From NCBI GenBank assembly GCA_041584475.1, contig JBFHDX010000158.1, positions 1 to 6,773 on the forward strand: a DNA stretch of 6,773 bases. The letters are read 5' to 3'. Positions 1-5,447 of the stretch are shown here, piece after piece (position 1 is the stretch's first letter; each line of letters begins with the position of its first letter). Below the pieces are notes generated by a model. It did not search any database, was not told where the DNA came from, and saw nothing but the letters and a program-made list of their open reading frames with translations. The translations under genes were made by a program, and so were the position numbers. This DNA comes from JBFHDX01 sp041584475. Lineage in GTDB: Bacteria > Pseudomonadota > Alphaproteobacteria > UBA8366 > JADFVY01.

Positions 1-567
1 ACGGCGCAGAAGCTCGACAAGCTCGGCATGCGCGGCTCGAACACCTGCGAACTCGTCTTCGAGGATTGCGAGGTGCCGGCGGACAACGTACTCGGCGAGG
101 AAGGGCGCGGCGTGAACGTGCTGATGAGCGGCCTCGACTACGAGCGCGCGGTGCTCGCCGCCGGGCCGCTCGGCATCATGCAGGCCTGCATGGACGCGGT
201 GATTCCCTATGTGCACGAGCGCAAGCAGTTCGGGCGGCCGATCGGCGAATTCCAGCTGATGCAGGGCAAGCTCGCCGACATGTACGTGACGCTGAGCGCG
301 GCGCGCGCCTATGTCTATGCGGTCGCAAAGGCGTGCGACAGCGGGCGCACGTCGCGCAAGGATGCCGCCGGGGCGATCCTCTACGCGGCCGAGAAGGCGA
401 CCTGGATGGCGCTCGAGGCGATCCAGGCGCTCGGCGGCATGGGCTACATCAACGAATCGCCGACCGGGCGGCTGTTGCGCGACGCCAAGCTGTACGAGAT
501 CGGCGCCGGCACCTCGGAGATCCGCCGCATGCTGATCGGCCGCGAACTGTTCGAGGAGACGGGGTGA
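1..567 (+). CDS. ivd: Isovaleryl-CoA dehydrogenase, C-terminal part (5' end outside window)
   Basis: FAD-dependent acyl-CoA dehydrogenase that oxidises isovaleryl-CoA to 3-methylcrotonyl-CoA in leucine breakdown, passing electrons to ETF. The frame is open from base 1; 188 residues remain, so about half of a typical ~390-residue enzyme is missing upstream. Visible residues closely follow mitochondrial isovaleryl-CoA dehydrogenase: LDKLGMRGSNTCEL, then LMSGLDYER, QFGRPIGEFQLMQGKLADMY, GGMGYI and LRDAKLYEIGAGTSEIRR. In this enzyme the catalytic base is a Glu in the LD-x-ER segment. It is present here as local residue 48 (codon 142-144). The position used by medium-chain enzymes is Ala (local residue 169, in GAGTSE), as expected for this subfamily. 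This dual signature separates it from generic acyl-CoA dehydrogenases. The stop TGA shares its A with the ATG of the next gene. The alternative symbol is liuA. Confidence 0.93.
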   Translation, partial: TAQKLDKLGMRGSNTCELVFEDCEVPADNVLGEEGRGVNVLMSGLDYERAVLAAGPLGIMQACMDAVIPYVHERKQFGRPIGEFQLMQGKLADMYVTLSAARAYVYAVAKACDSGRTSRKDAAGAILYAAEKATWMALEAIQALGGMGYINESPTGRLLRDAKLYEIGAGTSEIRRMLIGRELFEETG

Positions 568-1034
568 TGGCCAAGGCCATCGACGCGACGTCCGTCGAGC
601 CGCAGGTCGGCTCCTCCTATCCGCCGCCGTTCGACCGCGACTGCGCGCGCCGCGAGCGGCGGCGCCTCGGCGACGCCTTCGGACTGACGCAGTTCGGCGT
701 CAACCTGCTGCGGCTGCCGCCGGGCCAATGGTCCGCGCAGCGGCACTGGCATCACGGCGAGGACGAGCTCGTCTACGTGCTGGAGGGCGAGGTGGTGCTG
801 GTCACCGATGCCGGCGAGCAGACCCTCGGCCCCGGCATGGTGGCCGGCTTCAAGGCCGGCGTCGCCGACGGCCACCATCTGGTCAACCGGTCGCGGAACG
901 ACGCCCTGCTGCTCGAGATCGGCACCCGCATGCCGCCGGAGCAGGTCGACTACCCGGATATCGACCTGATGATCCGCGTCGTCGGCGGGACCGAGCGTTG
1001 CGTCCACAAGGACGGCACGCCTTACGATGACTGA
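567..1034 (+). CDS. Small single-domain cupin protein (COG3837-like)
   Basis: A 155-residue protein whose ATG overlaps the preceding TGA (TGATG), implying translational coupling with ivd. It has one cupin beta-barrel. Motif 1 contains H60-W-H62, then E67 and G74 (HWHHGEDELVYVLEGEV). Motif 2 contains G98, H103 and N107 (GVADGHHLVN). The usual metal ligands (two His, one Glu, one His) are therefore all present, so a metal-binding fold is likely. The N-terminal GSSYPPPF and the C-terminal VDYPDIDLM and HKDGTPYDD segments match a widespread proteobacterial cupin group without an assigned reaction. There is no signal peptide, so it is cytoplasmic. The link to ivd suggests a role near leucine or branched-acid catabolism, but this is inference from position only. 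The longer upstream extension of this frame is a shadow of ivd and is not used. Confidence 0.88.
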   Translation: MAKAIDATSVEPQVGSSYPPPFDRDCARRERRRLGDAFGLTQFGVNLLRLPPGQWSAQRHWHHGEDELVYVLEGEVVLVTDAGEQTLGPGMVAGFKAGVADGHHLVNRSRNDALLLEIGTRMPPEQVDYPDIDLMIRVVGGTERCVHKDGTPYDD

Positions 1035-1215
1035 GTCGGCGCGGCTCCCCCAGACGCCTCGATTGCGGGCGAGGAAGAACGGATCCGTGGCGCCGGATAG
1101 AGGAATGATCCCGCTGCTGTCGCCGGCGGGGGGATGTCAATAAAGGGGTTGCCGGCAAGGCCGCTGCCTGCGACTAGTGGTACCGATCGACTGCTCGTAT
1201 CGAAGGAAACCTCCC
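1035..1215 (+). other. Non-coding gap upstream of the thiolase
   Basis: These 181 bases separate the ivd-cupin pair from the thiolase. I see no convincing gene. They contain two perfect 10-base palindromes, ACGGATCCGT (1079-1088) and TTGCCGGCAA (1149-1158), and a weak 5-bp stem (1057-1061 with 1070-1074). No T-run follows the stem. No strong -35/-10 pair is visible. The ribosome binding site AAGGAAA at about 1203-1209 fixes the thiolase start at 1216 rather than the in-frame GTG at 1177. The gap is long enough to hold a promoter and operator, but none can be assigned with confidence. Confidence 0.5.
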
Positions 1216-2412
1216 ATGACCGCCAAAGCACAGGACCCCGTCGTCATCGCGTCCGCCGCCCGCACGCCGATGGGCGGCTTCCAGGGCGAGCTCGCGCCGC
1301 TGAGCGCGCCGCAGCTCGGCAGCGCCGCCATCGAGGCTGCGCTGACGCGCGCGCAGGTGAAGGGCGAGGACGTCGGCGAGGTGATCATGGGCTGCGTGCT
1401 GCCGGCGGGCATGGGTCAGGCGCCGGCGCGCCAGGCGGCGTTCGGCGCCGGCATTCCCGAGGCGGTCGGCTGCACGACGATCAACAAGATGTGCGGTTCG
1501 GGCATGAAGGCGGCGATGTTCGGCCACGACCTGATCGCCGCCGGCTCGGCCGGCATCGTCGTTGCCGGGGGCATGGAGAGCATGTCCAACGCGCCCTATC
1601 TGCTGGACCGCGCGCGCGGTGGCTACCGGCTCGGCCACGGCCGGGTCTACGACCACATGTTTCTCGACGGGCTCGAGGACGCCTACGACAAGGGCAAGCT
1701 GATGGGGGCGTACGCCGAGGATACGGCGGAGGCGTACCAGTTCACGCGCGAAGCGCAGGACGCGTTCGCGATCACGTCGCTGACGCGCGCCCAGAACGCG
1801 ACGGCGGACGGCTCGTTCGCCTCCGAGATCACCCCCGTGACGGTGAAGACGCGCAAGGGCGAGGCCAGGGTCGACAGCGACGAGCAGCCGCGCAACGCAA
1901 ACCTCGAGAAGATCCCGACCCTGAAGCCCGCCTTCCGTGAAGGCGGCACGGTGACGCCGGCGAATTCCAGCTCGATCTCCGACGGCGCGGCGGCGCTGGT
2001 GATGATGCGCCTGTCCGAGGCCGAGCGCCGGGGCATCGCACCGCTCGCCGTCGTGCGCGGCCACGCCACGCACGCGCAGGCGCCGGCCTGGTTCACCACC
2101 GCGCCGATCGACGCGATCCGCAAGCTCCTCGAGCGCATCGACTGGGACAAGGACGCGGTCGGGCTCTGGGAGGTCAACGAGGCGTTCGCGGTCGTCACCA
2201 TGGCGGCGATGCGCGATCTCGACCTGCCGCACGACCACGTCAACGTCCACGGCGGAGCCTGCGCATTGGGCCATCCGGTCGGCGCGTCGGGCGCCCGCAT
2301 CATGGCGACGCTGATGGCGGCCATGCAGAAATACGACGTCGAGCGCGGCGTCGCCTCGCTATGCATCGGCGGCGGCGAGGCCACGGCGATCGCGCTCGAA
2401 CGGCTGCACTGA
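1216..2412 (+). CDS. Acetyl-CoA acetyltransferase-type thiolase (AtoB/PhaA-like)
   Basis: A 398-residue thiolase, the usual length for the family. It condenses two acetyl-CoA to acetoacetyl-CoA or runs the reverse thiolysis. The nucleophilic Cys is residue 93 in NKMCGSGMKA. The NEAF motif is in WEVNEAFAV. The catalytic His is residue 353 in GGACALGHPVGASGARI, and the second acid/base Cys is residue 383 in CIGGGEA. These correspond to Cys89, His348 and Cys378 of the Zoogloea enzyme. The N terminus carries the typical VIASAARTPMGGFQGEL. The ATG at 1216 is chosen because AAGGAAA lies just upstream and the protein then begins close to the conserved core. The neighbour ivd suggests a role in the acetoacetate end of leucine breakdown. 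A role in polyhydroxyalkanoate synthesis or broader beta-oxidation cannot be excluded from sequence alone. A stem-loop follows the stop. Confidence 0.92.
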   Translation: MTAKAQDPVVIASAARTPMGGFQGELAPLSAPQLGSAAIEAALTRAQVKGEDVGEVIMGCVLPAGMGQAPARQAAFGAGIPEAVGCTTINKMCGSGMKAAMFGHDLIAAGSAGIVVAGGMESMSNAPYLLDRARGGYRLGHGRVYDHMFLDGLEDAYDKGKLMGAYAEDTAEAYQFTREAQDAFAITSLTRAQNATADGSFASEITPVTVKTRKGEARVDSDEQPRNANLEKIPTLKPAFREGGTVTPANSSSISDGAAALVMMRLSEAERRGIAPLAVVRGHATHAQAPAWFTTAPIDAIRKLLERIDWDKDAVGLWEVNEAFAVVTMAAMRDLDLPHDHVNVHGGACALGHPVGASGARIMATLMAAMQKYDVERGVASLCIGGGEATAIALERLH

Positions 2413-2423
2413 GCGCTGAACCC

Positions 2424-2448
2424 CGGCGCCCGCGGGTTTCGGGCGCCG
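2424..2448 (+). terminator. Stem-loop after the thiolase, possible terminator
   Basis: A perfect 9-bp inverted repeat (CGGCGCCCG at 2424-2432, CGGGCGCCG at 2440-2448) with a 7-base loop lies 12 bases after the thiolase stop. The stem is entirely G:C. No T-tract follows, so it is not a textbook intrinsic terminator. It may still stop transcription, protect the 3' end, or mark a Rho-dependent end. Its place between a convincing gene end and a probable promoter supports a transcript boundary. Confidence 0.5.
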
Positions 2449-2504
2449 ACCCCGGGTCGGCGATGCGAATGTCGGGTCGCGTAAACGGATCGTTTGCACA
2501 ACCG

Positions 2505-2513
2505 TGCTATACA
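2505..2513 (+). promoter_or_regulatory. Probable extended -10 promoter for the exported SH3-like gene
   Basis: TGCTATACA fits an extended -10 element (TGn then TATACA at 2508-2513) in an otherwise GC-rich region. No good -35 lies 16-18 bases upstream; TTGCAC at 2494-2499 is too close (8 bases). Transcription would start near 2520, about 20 bases before the chosen GTG start at 2543. This rules out the in-frame GTG at 2504, which lies within the element. Confidence 0.4.
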
Positions 2514-2542
2514 GGGTCGCGAAATCGGACGGGGATGGGATC

Positions 2543-3220
2543 GTGGCCGCAGTGAGACGCATGTTCCAGATGGGCTCGCCGGCTCTGTTCGCCGCGGCGT
2601 TGCTCGCGGCGCCGGCCGTCGCGCAGGAGCTGAAGCTGAAACCGGTCGACCAGGCAGGTCAGGATCCGGCATTCGCCGAGTTCCGTGGCGCCCTGCTGCA
2701 GGCGGTGCGACGGCGCGACGCCGACTTCGTCGTGGCCCGCGCCAGCCCCGAGATCAAGCTCTCCTTCGGCGGCGATTTCGGACAGGAGCGCTTTCGTCAG
2801 ATGCTGACGGGCACCCAGGAATGGGAGGGCGAAGCCTACTGGAGCGAGCTGCAGCGCGCGCTCGAACTCGGCGGCGTGTTCCTCGATCGCAATTCGTTCT
2901 GCACGCCGTACGTCTCGTGCCTCGACGTGCCGGGCTGTCCGGACTGCGACCCCTACGAGACGATCTTCACGCTGAGCGACAAGGCGGTCGCCCGCGCAGC
3001 GCCCGATCCGGACTCCCGGGTCATCGCCGAGTTGTCGTACGACGTGCTCAGGATCGATCCGGAGGTGGAGACGGGCAGCGACTGGACGCCGGTGATCCTC
3101 CCCGGCGGTCGGCGCGGCTACGTGTACGGACCGGAGTTCCGGATGTCGATCGACTACCGCGCACTGTTCGAACGGACGGCCGACGGCTGGCGGCTGACCG
3201 TGTTCATCGCGGGCGACTGA
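2543..3220 (+). CDS. Exported protein with C-terminal SH3-like domain
   Basis: A 225-residue protein with a Sec-type signal peptide: Arg5-Arg6, a hydrophobic core at about residues 12-25 and a likely cut after Ala27 (PAVA/QE). It should act in the periplasm. Residues about 34-115 form a helical-looking region with FAEFRGALLQAVRRRDADF and IKLSFGGDFGQERF. Residues about 140-200 look like a bacterial SH3 domain: a beta-rich start TIFTLSDKAVARAAP, then VIAEL, DWTPVIL and GRRGYVYGPEF. The tail YRALFERTADGWRLTVFIAGD is typical of a family of proteobacterial SH3-containing proteins of unknown function. Between the regions sit four Cys (120, 126, 132, 135; spacing x5, x5, x2), which could form disulfides or bind metal. 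The start is GTG at 2543, with a G-rich ribosome site GGGGATGGG just upstream; ATG at 2561 is the alternative and would leave a shorter signal peptide. The role is unknown; SH3 domains of this kind often bind cell wall. Confidence 0.8.
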   Translation: MAAVRRMFQMGSPALFAAALLAAPAVAQELKLKPVDQAGQDPAFAEFRGALLQAVRRRDADFVVARASPEIKLSFGGDFGQERFRQMLTGTQEWEGEAYWSELQRALELGGVFLDRNSFCTPYVSCLDVPGCPDCDPYETIFTLSDKAVARAAPDPDSRVIAELSYDVLRIDPEVETGSDWTPVILPGGRRGYVYGPEFRMSIDYRALFERTADGWRLTVFIAGD

Positions 3221-3245
3221 GGCTGACGGAGGGGCGGACAGCGAC

Positions 3246-3911
3246 ATGCCTACAGTCCTGATCACCGGCGCCAGCCGGGGCATCGGCCTTGAATTCGCGC
3301 GACAGTATGCGGACGCCGGGTGGCGCGTGATCGCGACCTGCCGCAACCCCGCCGATAGCGACTTTTCCGGCGACGTCCGGCGGCTCGACGTGACCGACGA
3401 GGCCAGCGTCGCGACGCTGAGCGAGGCGCTGGCGGGCGACGCGGTCGACCTGCTGGTCAACAACGCCGGCGTCTACGGTCCGAGAAGCATGACGCTCGAA
3501 CGGATGGACTACGCGGCGTGGGACGACGTGCTGCAGACCAATGTTCTCGGCGCCATGCGCGTCGCGGCTGCGCTCGCACCGGCGGTCGCCAGGTCCGGTA
3601 TGAAGAAGATGGCCTTTCTGTCGAGCCGGATGGGCAGCATCGCCGACAACGGCAGCGGCGGCGAGTACGTCTACCGCTCTTCGAAGGCGGCGCTCAACAT
3701 GGCGGTCAGGAGTTTCTCCATTGACCTTTCCGAAAAAGGGGTTATTTGTCTCCTGTTTCACCCGGGCTGGGTCAAGACGGATATGGGCGGCCCGTCCGCC
3801 TCGATCGATGCGACGACGAGCGTCGCCGGCATGCGCGCGGTTATTGACCGTGCGACCGCGGCCGACAGTGGCCGTTTCTTCAATTATGACGGAACCGAGC
3901 TGCCGTGGTAG
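3246..3911 (+). CDS. Short-chain dehydrogenase/reductase, C-factor/sniffer type
   Basis: A 221-residue NAD(P)-dependent oxidoreductase with a Rossmann fold, cytoplasmic. The cofactor loop is TGASRGIG (residues 7-14), followed by LDVTD (47-51), NNAG (72-75) and the structural Asn99 in LQTNVLG. The active site has Ser127 in LSSRMGSI, Tyr143 and Lys147 in YRSSK. Arg33 after the second strand (ATCRNP) suggests a preference for NADP(H). The SSRMGSI-ADN-GGEY-YRSSKAALN stretch resembles CsgA/C-factor and sniffer carbonyl reductases, which have a longer Ser-to-Tyr gap than most of the superfamily. The substrate is unknown. The ribosome site GGAGGGG is at 3228-3234. It begins 25 bases after the preceding stop, so it is probably co-transcribed with it. 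Confidence 0.9.
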   Translation: MPTVLITGASRGIGLEFARQYADAGWRVIATCRNPADSDFSGDVRRLDVTDEASVATLSEALAGDAVDLLVNNAGVYGPRSMTLERMDYAAWDDVLQTNVLGAMRVAAALAPAVARSGMKKMAFLSSRMGSIADNGSGGEYVYRSSKAALNMAVRSFSIDLSEKGVICLLFHPGWVKTDMGGPSASIDATTSVAGMRAVIDRATAADSGRFFNYDGTELPW

Positions 3912-3949
3912 GCGGCGGCCGGGCGGGATTGATTGGGAGTTAGAGCAAA

Positions 3950-4867
3950 TTGAGTGATCCGGTCATCGTCGAAGCCCTCATCGCCCTCGGCGGGGTGGGG
4001 GCGACAACCGTGGGAGCCTGGGGCTTCCTCGTCGAGCCCCGTATCGTCCGGGCGCGCCAGCTGCGCATCGAGTCCGAGCGCTGGCCCGGCCACTGGCGCG
4101 AACTTCGCGTCGCCGTACTCGGCGATTTCCAGGTCGGCGCCCCCTGGTTCAAGGTCAAGCACCTCGACCGGGTCGTCGACCGGGTCAACGAGATGGACCC
4201 CGACATCGTCGTGCTGCTCGGCGATTACGTGATCGAGGGCGTGCTGTTCGGGCGCTTCGTCGAACCACGCGAGATCGCCGGCAGCCTGTCGCGGCTGCGC
4301 GCCCGTTACGGCGTCTACTCGGTGCTCGGCAACCACGACTGGTGGCACGACGGCGAGGAGATTCGCCGCGAGCTCGAAGCCGGCGGGATCGTCGTGCTGG
4401 AGAACGAAGCGGTTTCCATCGAGCTGCCCGAAGGGCGTGCCTGGATTGCCGGCCTCGCGGACGAATCGACGAGGCGACCCTGCGTCGACACGACCTTTTC
4501 GCCGATCCCCGAGGACGAGCCGGTGATCGCCCTGGCGCACGATCCGGTCACCTTTTTCGCGGTCCCCGACCGCACCGTGATCACCTTTGCCGGGCATACC
4601 CACGGTGGTCAGTTCCGGCTGCCCTTCGTCGGCACGCCCTACAATGTCGGCGGGACGCCGCGGCGCATGGCCTACGGCCTCGTGAACGAGGGCGGCAAGC
4701 AGCTCTACGTGACCTCGGGCCTCGGCACCAGCGCGGTGCCGGCGCGCTTCAACATGCCCCCGGAAATCGCTATGGTGACGCTCGCCGCCACGCCGCGCCC
4801 GGAGGAGCGAGAATGCCCGGCCCGATCGATTTCTACTTCGATTTCTCCAGCCCCTACGGCTACCTGA
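3950..4867 (+). CDS. Membrane-anchored metallophosphoesterase (YkuE/YaeI-like), TTG start
   Basis: A 305-residue calcineurin-like phosphoesterase. Residues about 5-28 form a hydrophobic N-terminal segment that probably anchors it in the inner membrane. Metal-site motifs in order: D59-F-Q61 (motif I), GDYV with D92, GNHD at 127-130, H197 in ALAHDP, and GHTHGGQ with H216 and H218. The YkuE/YaeI group hydrolyses phosphate esters, and YaeI has been linked to lipid A-type substrates, so a lipid or envelope substrate is plausible but unproven. The motif I His is Gln here. The start is TTG at 3950, supported by GGGAG at about 3935-3939; no ATG lies near, and the reading begins immediately before the hydrophobic segment. 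The last 18 codons overlap the next gene in another frame, giving an atypical Ser/Thr/Pro/Ala-rich tail. Confidence 0.88.
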   Translation: MSDPVIVEALIALGGVGATTVGAWGFLVEPRIVRARQLRIESERWPGHWRELRVAVLGDFQVGAPWFKVKHLDRVVDRVNEMDPDIVVLLGDYVIEGVLFGRFVEPREIAGSLSRLRARYGVYSVLGNHDWWHDGEEIRRELEAGGIVVLENEAVSIELPEGRAWIAGLADESTRRPCVDTTFSPIPEDEPVIALAHDPVTFFAVPDRTVITFAGHTHGGQFRLPFVGTPYNVGGTPRRMAYGLVNEGGKQLYVTSGLGTSAVPARFNMPPEIAMVTLAATPRPEERECPARSISTSISPAPTAT

Positions 4868-5415
4868 CCTCGAAGCGAATCGACGGCATCGCCGAGAAGC
4901 ATGGCCGCACCGTGAACTGGCGGCCGCACCTGATCGGCACGGTTTTCAAGACCACCGGCTCGCAGCCGCTGCTCAACATCCCGATGAAGGGCGATTACGC
5001 GCGGCGTGATATCGCGCGGACGGCGCGCCGGCACGATATCCCGTTCAAGCTGCCGAAGCCGTTTCCGTTCATGTCGGTCGCCGCCGCACGCGCCTTCTAC
5101 TGGCTGCACGACCGCGACCCGCACCGCGCGAAAGAGCTCGCGCGCGCGCTCTACGATGCCGCCTTCGGCAAGGGGCACGACATCTCCTCCGCCGAAGCCG
5201 TGATCGAGGTCGCCGCCGGGCTCGGCGTCGACCGGGCCGAACTGCGTGCCGCGCTCGGCGATCCCGCCGTCAAGGAGCGGCTCAAGCGCGAGGTCGACAA
5301 CGCGGTTTCCCAGGGCGCGTTCGGCTCGCCCTACATCGTCATCGACGGCGAGCCGTTCTGGGGCAACGACAAGCTGGGCGAGATCGAGCGCTGGCTCGAG
5401 ACCGGCGGCTGGTAA
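4813..5415 (+). CDS. 2-hydroxychromene-2-carboxylate isomerase-like protein (DsbA fold, kappa GST family)
   Basis: A 200-residue protein, the usual length for the family. It has FYFDFSSPYGYL at the N terminus, where Ser13 matches the catalytic Ser11 of naphthalene-degradation isomerase NahD, and WRPHLIGTVFK soon after. The C-terminal half has FGSPYIVIDGEPFWGNDKL, the family's cis-Pro loop and closing WGNDKL motif. The middle is the helical insert typical of kappa-class glutathione transferases. Such proteins use glutathione to isomerise aromatic intermediates. Many genomic copies have no known substrate, and no aromatic-degradation genes are seen nearby. The ribosome site GGAGGAG at 4801-4807, five bases before the ATG, is strong. 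The gene begins 55 bases before the metallophosphoesterase stop, so translation is likely coupled. Confidence 0.9.
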   Translation: MPGPIDFYFDFSSPYGYLTSKRIDGIAEKHGRTVNWRPHLIGTVFKTTGSQPLLNIPMKGDYARRDIARTARRHDIPFKLPKPFPFMSVAAARAFYWLHDRDPHRAKELARALYDAAFGKGHDISSAEAVIEVAAGLGVDRAELRAALGDPAVKERLKREVDNAVSQGAFGSPYIVIDGEPFWGNDKLGEIERWLETGGW

Positions 5416-5447
5416 TCGGCCCGCCCGATCCGGTAGCCTGAAGGTAC

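Noticed and set aside
66..566. Long open frame upstream of and in phase with the cupin start
   Set aside because: It lies in another frame across the well-matched ivd coding sequence. Its translation is an Arg/Ala-rich shadow with no conserved motif.
1057..1074. Stem-loop after the cupin gene as a terminator
   Set aside because: It has only a 5-bp stem with an 8-base loop and no T-run. It is too weak to call.
1173..1189. Adjacent six-base palindromes ACTAGT, GGTACC and CGATCG that look like a cloning polylinker
   Set aside because: The flanks read as ordinary native intergenic DNA leading into a normal ribosome site, and no other vector sequence is seen. Chance is the simpler reading.
1134..1940. 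A 268-codon + strand frame starting at ATG 1134 after a G-run
   Set aside because: It runs out of frame through the thiolase active-site region. Its translation is Arg/Gly-rich and low in complexity, typical of high-GC shadow frames.
1174..2274. Long minus-strand open frame opposite the thiolase
   Set aside because: Antisense shadow of a strongly supported gene. The composition is Arg/Ala/Val/His-rich with no recognisable domain.
2494..2513. TTGCAC as a -35 paired with TATACA
   Set aside because: The spacer is only 8 bases; 16-18 are needed. The extended -10 reading is kept instead.
2507..3463. Minus-strand open frame opposite the SH3-like and dehydrogenase genes
   Set aside because: It spans two genes with clear motifs on the + strand and has no motif of its own.
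4342..4812. In-frame upstream extension of the isomerase
   Set aside because: The strong GGAGGAG site and the family's normal N terminus place the start at 4813. The extension is a shadow of the metallophosphoesterase.
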